Shown: piece by piece, positions 39,211 to 50,600 of the stretch
Layout of the letters: each line of letters starts with the position of its first letter
How positions within the stretch are numbered: position 1 is the stretch's first letter
Assembly: GCA_013398015.1 (NCBI GenBank)
Contig: VZRR01012715.1
Location: 62,001 to 126,000, forward strand
DNA: 64,000 nt
Direction of reading: 5' to 3'
DNA from: Oreocharis arfaki
Lineage: Eukaryota > Chordata > Aves > Passeriformes > Paramythiidae
Notes under the pieces: generated by a model
Databases searched by the model: none
What the model was told of the DNA's origin: nothing
The model's input: the letters and a program-made list of their open reading frames with translations, nothing else
Made by a program: the position numbers and the translations under genes

Positions 39211-42200
39211 TTAGGTGAGTACCAAAGAGCTGCATTTACATCCCTGTAGGTATGGTCAATGTAGGGTCAGCATTATTTTGTGTAATGCCAACCAAGGGCA
39301 GTGGGAAAACTCTTTGATGGCTGCCATTGAAATACCATTATCTCAGATCTGAGAGATGCCTTATCCTTTGGATTTATCCTGCAGATAGCTAGTTCACTTA
39401 TATTATACCAGACTACAAAGAGGGTAGAAGAAAACTGAAGAAGTGTGAACAAAGAAACCAGGTACTAATGGTGAGTTTAAGAAACACTTTATTTATAAGA
39501 TACACTATAAACCAGGGGGATCTTTCAGAAACATGAGAAGCTTGGGTGAGTCAAAACAGCAAGCACACGCTTTTATCTGCCTGAGGCTTAACTGAAGACC
39601 AGTTAGCAATGAGGAATCCACTGAGAAAGGAAAGAGAAAAAGTGTACTTTATTGAAAAGGCCACCTGGAAAAATTCTTGACCTCTTGGAAGTGTCTGACT
39701 TAAGAAGAAATGTGTGCTGACATTTATTATCTTGAGTACTCTTCCACAGTTGCTATCCTGGCTCCATTAGACTGAAGGGTTTTTGGAATTCACAAAAACA
39801 TGGTCTATCTGTTGGCTTCGAGTATCAGTAGCCTCTGAGCAATAAATTACAAACCCGGAAAGCTGGAGGGAATATTTAACATGAGAAGAAATTTCTAGTT
39901 GTGGAAAGAAGGAATATCCTCCTTGGACCAGCAGTAGTCTACGCTGGAGGGAGCCTGTAGAGTCTGTGCCTTTGAAGTTTTTCTAGAAACAAAAGAAAAC
40001 AAGAGCACTTCTGTGTGAACAAACCAAAGCAAGCTGCAGAATTTATACACTGTACAAAGGGTGTCTCTAATGCAGTCAATGTGATGAATTTTCCATTTAT
40101 AATGGAAAAACAGTAATTTGATTTAGTTCATGAAAGCACATTATGCCTGAGCTCATACCCTTGAAGACTCTTAATCTGAGAAATGAAGAATTTCATCATA
40201 ATTTAGTTATCCTTTACTTTCACACTGTTGGGAAGTCTTGTGGAAGTTGATCAAAGACTGTTTCTTGGCTGAAGTTTGATTATGTAATTTGATCTCCATC
40301 TCCTACCTGAGTAGTTTTTTTGGAAAACATGCAAAAAGACAGAAATGGGGCAACAGTTTTCATTTTTAATGTATCTTTTTCTTTATTTTATGCTTTCATT
40401 GGAACAACCAGTTTTAAATGCCCAAAGGCAATCACACTATAGTTTCATTAGTTATTTGAAGTAGAATGGGACGCTAAACAGATTAAACTTTTAAATTCAT
40501 TTTTTGTCCTTTCCCCAATTTCTGCTGTATTAACTGCTTCCTATTTTCTGAATAATGATAACTGTGTAGCAGTTCCCTCACACTGCATAGTCAAAAATGT
40601 TCCTCATAGTTCAGGCTGTTGGTGTTACCGGACTTCCTTTGGGATGCTCTGTATCCAGGAAGGCATGGAGCATGCTCTGATGGTGATAGAACGCCCCTGA
40701 CAGGCTTTTGAGTGTGCTCACAGGACACCTCACAATGAATCTGCCCCGTCTTACTAGCCTAGACCTGCTCTGCACAGAATTGTCTGTGTTTGAAGACAAG
40801 TGTATCTTATTTGGGAACTAGTTTACAAAATTCATGAAGCGAAAAATCCAGACATTGAGCCTAAAAAACAGGAGATGTGCCTTGTTCTGCCACCAGATGA
40901 GGAAGTGCGGCAGTCAAGTGCTGGCTCCCTGGTGCCCCAGCCTCACAGTCCCTTGAAGCAGCAGAAGACAAAGAAGACACAATTTCACAGATCCCAGAGC
41001 TACTCTTCATTAAGGTCAAAGGAGTTTATCTTTCTGTCTCCAGAAAAATCTGCTGCAAGAAATTTTATTTACTCCTACTTCACAGAGGTGGTGAGAATTG
41101 AGACTGTGTCAATTAGTCTATTGGACTGGATCCTCCAGCACTTTATTGTGACTTTGCTGAAATGACCCTTCTCAGGGTCTGCAGCGAGGGCTGCAGAACT
41201 GAGCCCTCTTATGGATGGAAAAACTTATTTTTCATGGGCATTTAAAAATGTGCTTAAAAGTTGTCTGGGAATGATTTATAGCACTGACTGGACCAAGTAC
41301 ATTTCAATACTAATGCATAAATCTTCTAACAAATAAGCTATTTATGGAGTTAGAGGCAGAAAGGGGTGTCTTCCTTCTCTAAAATGAAAAAATATTTGGA
41401 ACAATGCCCATAGTTAAATCTTGCCCACACTTTGATCTCATGTGAAGAAATTTTATAATTTTTATTTTCCTTGACTTTGAAAACTGGTCACATATGCTAT
41501 AAAAAGACTGATGACAAAACTTGCTTGCAAGATTCTGGGAATGAAAATGTACTCTGAATTAGGGCAATGGTGAAGAATCATTTTATTATAATAACATTAA
41601 AAAAGCATATTACAGTAAAGAAAACAATGTTATACTTGCAATCACTGGCTGAATCTGTTAGACTGTAAAGCTTCTGCTTATTGCTGCAGTTTCTTTTTTT
41701 TCTCTGCCTGCTTTATTTTTCATTGCCATTTTAGAAAGAAAAAATCTTACGTATCCTCAGTACTTTTAATATATTTACATTTATTTATTATGAATCCTAA
41801 AATATGTATAGAGGAATTTTAAATGTATTCAAATATCCCACTCTTAGGATGACACATATCTTTTGTTGGTAGGTACAAAAAATACCCATACTTAAATATA
41901 ATTTTTCTGACTCCTTTTCCATAATTTGGTACTGACCCAAAAATATTACAATGCGTATTTGTATACTGAACATTGACCCTTTATGTGCTCCAGAGTGTGA
42001 CTTTCAAGCCAGTCAGTTATGCAAATCTAGTTATCTTCATGATTAGAGTTATAAATTTGAAATTATATGTTATCTTTCATAACTGTAGCCCATGTTTCTA
42101 CCTTTTTATCCAGGTTGTGTTTTTATGAAGCAATTCATCTGGTGAATAAAATAAATAAATAACCAAATAATTTTTAGAAGTCTATCCATTTATACTATGC

Positions 42201-43040
42201 AACATCTGTGAAGTAATCATCACATTGCTAATTCTAAAGAATAAATCGTTGGTATTCATGAATGGATGAATTCACATTCATCTGCAAACTTGAATTATAA
42301 TCCTACATATTAGCACTGCCTTAATAGGCACAGTAGCCAAGAACAAAAGTGGGGAAATAATTGTCTGTCAACATGGTTTATTTTTCTGCCTTTATCAAGA
42401 AATATTTAGCACTGTCTCATTAAATGACTAACAGGGGACCATGAGCTTCTTTATATATCAATCATTATCACCTGGGCTCATGTGATTCCTGTTTCAGTCG
42501 TCTGATCTCAACATGCAATGTGCAGTGCAGAGAATTTCACGACAGAAACCTTACTTATGTAAAAAGAAACAGTGTTTGTTTCTCCTTTACTTCTAGATCC
42601 AGCCACACAGCGTGAAGTATAATTCTAGAGTGCCTAAAGTAAGCATGAAGTACTTGCAAGAGAGCATTATCATAATTTAAACAGTGATTGAGATCAATTA
42701 ATTCCTTAATATACAAGCTTGTTAGCATATGTTGTTGGCAGGTTTGGAGAATCTTTTGCTAAATCACATGCATTTTTAGATATGGTACCTTTTTGTCCCG
42801 TTTTCTTTTCTTATTGCTGAAACAAGAAACATCTGGCTTTGCTGACTTAGGATCTAGTTCAAAAAATTGGGGAGCCTGGCTTTAATCTCTCAGACAATAC
42901 AAAAATTGAGCTTTTTCATCTTGCTGATGTCCCTTTCTTTTTCAAAACCTGTTTCTTCTCCATGCTAAACTTTTTCGTTTCTTTAATTCTTCATTCCTTT
43001 ATAAATCTCTTCTAGGAGATCTACAGCTGAATCTCAAATA
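39211..43040. other. AT-rich unique DNA, no recognised gene
   Basis: CR1 similarity stops near 39210 and is not seen to resume. The AAACACTTTATTTATAAG region at 39480-39500 looks vaguely like an antisense LTR end, but I cannot support that. A short (AAAT)n tract lies at about 42145-42162. The open frame at 40800-41165 is listed separately. Confidence 0.55.
40800..41165 (+). other. 121-codon open frame of unknown status
   Basis: This frame is open for 121 codons but begins at GTG, three codons after an in-frame TGA, so it has no ATG start of its own. Its middle part is rich in Ser, Lys, Gln and Pro (for example SLVPQPHSPLKQQKTKK) and reads like a disordered segment. The region is richer in GC than its flanks. 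A GT lies in the sequence CACAGAGGTGGTGAG near 41082-41096, which would be a passable splice donor. I recognise no family. It could be a decayed retrocopy, an isolated exon or chance. Confidence 0.15.
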
Positions 43041-43080
43041 TCTATATATAGATGTATAGATAGATATAGATATAGATGTA
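43041..43080. repeat. (TAGA/TATA)n microsatellite
   Basis: Imperfect TAGA, GATA and TATA units run over about 40 bp. Confidence 0.85.
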
Positions 43081-43158
43081 AATCAAGCTTTAGCAATAAT
43101 GTTAAGCAATATAAAAGTCATAAATGTTATTTAGATAAATATGTATTTATTACACTCA

Positions 43159-43275
43159 GAATCACAGAATATTCCAAGCTGAAAGGGACCCACAAGGATC
43201 ACAGAGTCCAGGTTCTAAGTGAATAGGCCGTACAAGGATTAAACACACAACTTTGGTGTTATCAACACCATGCTC
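43159..43275 (-). mobile_element. CR1 LINE 3' end fragment, minus strand
   Basis: The stretch begins AATCACAGAATATTCCAAGC and continues AAAGGGACCCACAAGGATCA, matching the CR1 subfamilies whose antisense 3' end reads 'GGGACCCACAAGGATCATC'. It ends with GGTGTTATCAACACCATGCTC, also typical of that subfamily. The sense 3' end is at the low coordinate. It is a 5'-truncated and diverged insertion. Confidence 0.88.
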
Positions 43276-43926
43276 ATATAGTCTTGTTATAGTATTGTAT
43301 CTAAACATATGTATTTAAGTATATTTATAACTCTGAAGCAGATATCTTGTTGTTAAGATTAATAACAAACACAAACTCTGTGTAAGATCTTTATACATAT
43401 ATATTTGCTATTGCATTCTTCTTCAAAAAAGATTGATACCTGCTCAGAATCTACTCACTCTTATTGCTGATTATTGAATTCATGTGATTAGTAAAAATGT
43501 ATGAGTTTTTTGTAAACACCACTCTGACAGCATCTGGACTCTCACCTGCTTCTTTTGACCTACACTCTGCAGCCCGCCCTCATGCACTGCATCAGGGTCA
43601 ATCTTGGACAATTCTGGTTGTTGAGTCTTCAAAAACACTCATCTTCAGAAATGCAGCACAATTTAGTTTTTTAACTAATCCAATGTCTTTCCTGTTTGAC
43701 CACATGTTTTATAAATCAATAGGCAGCAGCAGCTGCATCTCCAGTTTCCCAATGTGATGATAGCAGTCCCTTCCTACATGTTAATGTAGACAAGTAGAGG
43801 TGAAATGAACCCAATTCTGCCACCGTGTTGATGATCTGGCAAATTTTATACAGTCTATCCATTTTTGTTAGTACTGCTTTATTTTGGTGATGAACTCACC
43901 TTGCTATAGTCATCTTATCCACATGA

Positions 43927-43941
43927 TTTTTTTTTTTTTTT
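43927..43941. repeat. T15 homopolymer
   Basis: Fifteen consecutive T in otherwise unremarkable DNA, about 280 bp before a CR1 fragment. Confidence 0.9.
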
Positions 43942-44222
43942 GAGAACGGTTGTAGAATCCAGTTATAGAAAAAAATTTTAATACATTTTCCCTTCAATAT
44001 CTTATCTTGTAGGTGGTCATCCTTTTTTTTCCCATTCTTTTGTTTTTCCTTTGTCCTCTGGAGACTCCAAAAAGAATGTGCATTTAGATCTTTGAGTATC
44101 TGACTTGGGGTGGCAGAAACGTTCACCAAGGCTATGGAGTGATGAGAGTTTTGCAACCTAGCTCTATCTTTCTCACTTCTGGAAGATGGATAGAATGCAG
44201 TTGCATTGGTCTTTTGACCTAC

Positions 44223-44300
44223 AATCATAGAACCATAGAATCACAGAATGGGTCAGAAGTAACCTTTAAAGAGCATCTAGTCTGCCACCCCCTGCAGATC
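44223..44300 (-). mobile_element. Short CR1 LINE 3' end fragment, minus strand
   Basis: AATCATAGAACCATAGAATC followed by ACAGAATGGGTCAGAAG and CTTTAAAGAGCATCTAGTC corresponds to the antisense CR1 3' terminus (repeat octamers, then the CTTAAAGATCATCTAGTTCC block). Only about 78 bp can be aligned by eye. Confidence 0.85.
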
Positions 44301-47300
44301 ATCTTTTACTGTCTCTTAACATTTGCACCCTCCCTTTTGAGAACACAGGAGGTCATGCATTTAAATATAAGATACGCAATTTTTTTTGAGGCACCACTGT
44401 GATCCATATATCTTTCCAATCATTCTTAGTGTTTAATACTCAGGCATCCTCAGCAGATACCCATTTAGTGCCATGTCCCCAAGCTTTACCCACTTTTAAT
44501 TCACCTTTGAGTTTTTGGGGTTTTTTTGCAGAGCTGATATCACTGTTCCAGGTGCCACCTTGGCTTGAGCACCTGTGTCCAACTTAAAATTAAAAAGTGT
44601 CCCATTTGTTTTCAGGCTGACAGTTCATTCATCTTCTGCTGCTACCTTGGCCATTACTGCAATGAGGAACAGCTCTGAGCTAATGGCTCTGTAGTCATCC
44701 TCTTTGTCCTTGGTATCTATTCGTATTCTGCTGGTACTTGCAACCCCTGGCAACATGATGAAATCCACTACACCTCTATCTTCTTCCAAAAACTATCAAT
44801 TACAGTGATAGGTGTTGTTTGCTACAGGATGTACATGTTCATGTGCTGCCTTTTGAGGCTGCCAGCTTCCTGTTACCAGTTCTTTCACTGAAATATTTTA
44901 ACTTCTCTGCAAGATCATCGTCTGTACTCTATAAGAATCACTCTGGATATTGATTTGCCTTTTTTCAGTCTCTATGAGTTGTTTTGTGAGAAATGAACAG
45001 TCCTTAGTTTCCACACGATTTTCGTTTCCAAATGATTTTTGTGGTTTGACTGAGGTCATAGCCATGATCTGGTCTTTTATTTCAGGGATCTCTAGTAGTG
45101 TAAGAAAAACAGGTTTTCCACCTTAGATCCACCACAACCAGTAGGCCAGGGTTGGATTGATTAAATTATTAATAGGATCTTATATCTGAATGAAGGATTC
45201 TAATGTTTTGATTTGCTATAAATACTCTTTAAAATTCAAAAAAGTAATGCATACTGAATATAGCATATAATCAAAATTTAATTGGGATAAATATATTCAG
45301 GATTAATTATTATGACATTCTTGTTTTAATGCATACTTATGTTATAAATGGGATGGTTGTTTAATTTTCACATTGTTATTATCTTTTGCTTTTCACAGTA
45401 ATAGGCTCGATTTAGCATAAACAAGCATTTTCTTTTTCCAAATTTTGAAATAAAAAGTGAGAGCTACTCAAGTTTATATATTACAGAAATGACAGGGAAG
45501 ATATGGCCATAAGGACATTAGATAGGGCATTACAGAAACTTAGCTTTGTAATTATCTAGTCAATGCCTGTTACTGGTTTTGTTTGTTTTCATTATGATAT
45601 GGACAACTGACTATCTTCCTAGTAAGCTCTAATCTAGCTGAGTGCTACGCCACTGGATAAGCCTTTAAATGTAGCATATGTGTACAAGACACGTTGAGGC
45701 TCCTATACTTACAGGAACGTCACCATGTAGGCTCCAAGCCTTGGCTGACCTCATATCTTGTTTGTACATACCCTGATCTATACAGCAGTTTGTTAAATTA
45801 ATTTGCTAAAGAAACCCCTTTATTAGTTTTCTTCGTTTTAAGCAATCTTTTAGAGGAAATGTGAAAATGACAGTGATTTGACTTGGGTCTTCTGCAACAG
45901 GGTAATTGCAGAATAAAGCAGACTCTGTGCTATTAACTTTTTCAGCATTTGTGCCAGAGAGTACTGCTGTCAACACTTCTCTGAGCAGGGTGTTGGGGCC
46001 AGGGACACAAATCTTATTAAGAGAGAAATAAGTAACTGATTTTCAATGTAATCTGCTGGAAAGGATAAATTTTGGCTTTAGGCAAGTATGCTGTTTGCTA
46101 TGGGTGCTCTGAAAACATACCAGATAACACTGAAAAGGAATTATCCAACCTCACTTTGCTGTTTAACTGAAAATACAGTCACCATTTCTATACATCCTGC
46201 ATCAAGCAAAATTTTTCATTAGGTAGGTAGGTCTTAAGGAAGTTTCCATCTTGTTTCAATGTTTTTACTACATCAACTTTCCTTTTGGAACGTTTGGAAC
46301 TGAATATCTGTAGACCTTAATTTCAAATTGACTTCAACACAGAGACAGCTGGATTTAGTTTAACATCAGCTCTTAAATGTTTAAATTACACTTTTTCTGA
46401 GCTCTGACTCTCAAGCATACGGTGATGTCCAGCAGCACCTTATTTCCAAAGCCCCTAATTCAGCAAACACAGCTCCCATTGGACTCCTTTTCATGTTTCC
46501 TTTTCTCAGCATTCTGGGTCACCTTGCTTTTTCAGGCTCAGACAGATGTCAGACACAACACCCTATCAGACAGTTCTTTACAACCAGCGACGTGGTTGTT
46601 GTGACTCATGTGACTAATTTTTTAACATGAATAGGACATGGGCATAAACTGGCAATAGTACAGTCTTTCAAAAGGGGCTTTGACAGTTAATAGAAATTTC
46701 TTCACAACTACATGAAGATTTTTTGACCAAGAAGTGAACTACTCTGTGCTAAGCAAAGGGTGTGGTTGTTTACAAGTAGTATCCTAACCTAGAGATAGTA
46801 AGCTTTGCTTAAGTGTATCAAAAAAGATAATACCTGCTCTTTGAGCATACTGGATTCATTAAAGCAGCTTCTATTTTAAGCCCTCAAGTATGAAAACATC
46901 TACCATCAAGTAGCTTCAGTTTGAATGATTCTGAAAAGCGAAGAAAGTGCTGGACTTGTGGAAAGAATGAAAGAAATGCTGGGAGTGGGTAAAAAGCATG
47001 CTAATATGTTCCAGTTCCAACCCCCATGAAAAGCAAAGGTCTCTCTAACTTATTTTTATTTTTTGCTCAGAGGTGGAGGAAAGGAAAACTGGAAAACAGG
47101 AAAACAAATGAAAATTGATACTTCTAAAAGATAGGATACTCCAGACCCTTGAGATTAGGAAAACACTTCCAGTTATCATAGGATAACTGGACTGTATAAC
47201 TAAAAAAAGGCAGTGGCCTTTTACTGGGTGGTCAGTTCTCACCTTATCAGTCCTGATGAGCTGTATTTACTGTAATCACATTCCTCTCTCTGTATTTCTT

Positions 47301-47450
47301 TTTTCCAAACCAGTTGGAGAGTAAGAGTGCTTTTCTGAGTAAACAGGAGTGGTAGAAGCTTGAGCAAATACCTCTAAAGAAGGAGCAAAGGGGGGAGCAG
47401 TGCTGTGCTAGAATTCAGCATCTTACGCTAGAAATGAGTAGGTAGCTCAT

Positions 47451-47493
47451 TGCTGCTCAGCTGCTACTCAACTGCTGCTGTGCTGCTACTCAG
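47451..47493. repeat. Imperfect CTGCT(G/A)CTCA repeat
   Basis: TGCTGCTCAG, CTGCTACTCA, ACTGCTGCTG and TGCTGCTACTCAG follow one another. This is a degenerate 10-13 bp tandem repeat of CTG character. Confidence 0.75.
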
Positions 47494-47600
47494 CACAGGG
47501 TGCATGAAATATCTCAGAAAACTGGGTCTAGGAGCAAGCTGCCACAAGGTCTAAACAAAAACACTGGCTGCTACCATGAAAAGGCCCTGGCATTCTAGAA

Positions 47601-47637
47601 AATCTCACCTTATCCTATGTTTAGATAGGATGAGATT
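47601..47637. repeat. Small imperfect inverted repeat
   Basis: AATCTCACCTTATCCTAT is opposed by ATAGGATGAGATT, leaving a 5-nt bulge and a short loop. It could form a minor hairpin; no function is inferred. Confidence 0.6.
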
Positions 47638-50600
47638 CCTATTCCTTGGATTGAAGGATGTTGTACCAGGCTGAAAACTCGGCAAAATACCCAAAGTGTG
47701 CATGACATATTTTTATTTCATATGATTAGTTAGGTAGCTGAAAAATCATATTATTTCCTACAGAATCTCTTTTGCTCCATTTATATCATAATGCTTCTTA
47801 ATGTACCTACAACGACACAAAATGTTTTCTCATTTGAAAATCTTTTAAAAGGTAGAGTCCTTATTGATTCACCTACTCCGACTGTCTGAATAAAGAATAT
47901 CCCCAGAGCACAAGATGCAGCACAACATGGTACATAAGCTAGCTATTACAGACACTTGCCCTTAACTCAATTAGCAGACTGGCATGGTTGATTCTCTTCT
48001 ATCTTTCCAAAGATAAAGGCTCAGTTCATGACGAGGATGATTGGATATGCCATATACGAAATGTCATCTGCAGAATCAGTGTTGAAAAGATGTGGCACTT
48101 GCCAAAGGTGAAACAGAAATTAATATTTACCTCTTTCCCTCAGAAATTAATAGAAAAGAGGAAAAGAGAATAGGCATGAAATGTAAATCCTGCTTAACAA
48201 TTACAATGATGTTACAATTTCTGCAGCAGTAAACTAGAGAGGCAACAGGAAGTAATATGCAGAAAGAACTCCAAAAGGCTAAAGAAATACAAAAGCTTTG
48301 ACAAAACATACAGTTATCAAAAGGAGAAAATCCAACAAAACACAGAGGAGCTGAGGATAACAAAGCTAACAGTTACTGTAAAATATCCTGAAAGTCAGTG
48401 AAACCCAATGGTGCTTGATAATAAAAAGGGCAACAGTGAGTGTTATGTCAAGGAAACCAGCGGCAAAAAGTGCTGCAGGATGCCGGACAGAAATCCAAAT
48501 TCATAAAACCACAAGATAATATGTAATTATAGACAAATTGTTATATGTAAAATACCCTGCATATCAAAGTATACTTTGGGATTAAAGGAATTAAAGTGTT
48601 TTCATGTAACAAAAGAATGTGGAATCCATTTTCTTTAGGAAAGGAAAGTCGCATAAGTCAGTAAACATGAAAAGATCCGTGTGGAAAACATCCGACTGAA
48701 ATGGCTAACTCACCCAGTACTACTCTGCCCTGACATGTGGAAAGTTTCTGAATTACTCTTTAACCATGCTATATGTTTCAGGGCCTGGGCACCTGCTGGG
48801 CATGTGTCTTCTGGAAGGGAAGCAGAGGTGGCTGCTGTTGTTCTCACGAAAGTTTAAAGCATCAACATGTCTCAGTGGAAAAATAAATGTGCTCAGTTAT
48901 GATAGAACAAGTCACAAAGCCAACTGGCACAAAAACATTCTAATGGCAGCTAGGAAGCCAGGCAAGCTGAGATACGATCAGCCCTTGTTGAAAACTCAGT
49001 CTGAAAGTCCTAGTGCTTACAATGTCAAAGAAAAATATTTTCAAACCTAGCTAATGTCTCTTCTATCTTGTGATCACTTATAACAAATAAATTTGGACAA
49101 TGAAAATGGTTACATGGCAGAGTCTGGACTCTTGCGGAGGGCATAAAGCTCAGTATGAAGCTTGGAAAAGCAATGGGGTTCTTTGTCTTAGGAGAGCATG
49201 GGTAGTAACAGCATCAAGTGCTTGAAGGCCTTTCTAGAGCTCAAGTTTTGATACTTTTGAGTATCCAAAATTTTGATAATTTTCCTTGCTAAATAAAGTG
49301 TTGCTGGTTGTCCAAGGAACTATGATTATTCTGCCTTTTCTCTTATAATGTAAGGAACAAAACTTCACAGAGAGATTTCTGCATCAAATCTAAGTCAGGC
49401 TATATAACACAGTGCTACCTGGATAGCACTCAATTTAAGGCAGATCCTGATTTGAAGGCATCAAATCATGGAGATCTGCTTTCTCTTGCTTGAATATAAC
49501 AGAAGCCAAAAGCAATTTGAAAAGGCAGTGAAAGGACAAGGGCAAGGACAGAGAGAGGGAAAGAACATGGGAGCAAGTGATAAAATCCAGCTGTTAAGAG
49601 AACAAGAGTGTGGATAGTTGAAAGGGTCACAATATCAAAGTTGTTTCCTTGCTAAATAAATATCAGCTGCAGTTCAAAACCTGGCAAATGCATGTGCTGG
49701 AACAAAGAGGTAGCCAAGGAACCAAGAAGATGCTGGATGCTACAGCAAAAAATTAACTAGACACAACAGGATGAAATTAAACTGATAAATGAAGGAACAT
49801 TGTGGAGCTGCAGAAGCTGTTTAAATCTGTTGCTTCAGACACTTAAAATAAGGTTGCATGATGTCTAATAGTCCTTACAGAGAGGGATAAGGACATGGAC
49901 TAGGTGAATTAGTAAATTTTTTTTCTGTGACTTTCTGGCATAGTTTTTAGGTGGTTTTCCTGCCTCAGTCTGACACTATTCATCTAGCATCTCACTTTGG
50001 AAGTACCATACACTCATACACCAGAGCAGCTGACAAATAACAAGCAAAGAATTTCTGTCAAATGACAACCATATAAAGGCCAACCCTTCTATACAGCATC
50101 CAAAAAACTGGTTGTGGGATCCACTGTATTTCAGTAACATTCTAGGAAGATTTTTCTAAAGAAAATTTTCAGTAAGTATTCTGTGTCCATTGAACATATG
50201 TTATGTATATGCAATGAAAATATCCCTTATAAAGGCCAATAATTCTCACAGCAGAAAAAGCCTGTGAGACTGCAAGATGGGCAGTTAGAGGTGCTATTTC
50301 TCAGCTATTGCTTGACGTCCATTTCATACACTCACAAAAAACTCAAGAGGTTGTGGAGAAATTTGTGTCTCTACAGAAATGCCACCTTGAGTTTGCTCCA
50401 AAGGCACACTGTATATATTGTATTGTTCTCCTTAAACAAAAACTGATCATTGTGCTGTCCTAACAGCAACTGAGTTTCAGTAAGGAACTTGAACAAAATG
50501 CTTGTGGTGGACTTGCTTATCTGTCACATGAATAGCTTACTGTAAGAAAAATAGCAAGACGAATCCTTGGCCTATATTCCAAACACTTGATTCACTGGGC

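Noticed and set aside
39470..39700. Possible antisense LTR end (ACTTTATTTATAAG)
   Set aside because: Only one polyadenylation-like word supports it; no other LTR landmark or boundary is visible.
47009..47030. CR1-like word GTTCCAACCCCCATG
   Set aside because: The match is too short, and the flanks do not continue the CR1 3' pattern.
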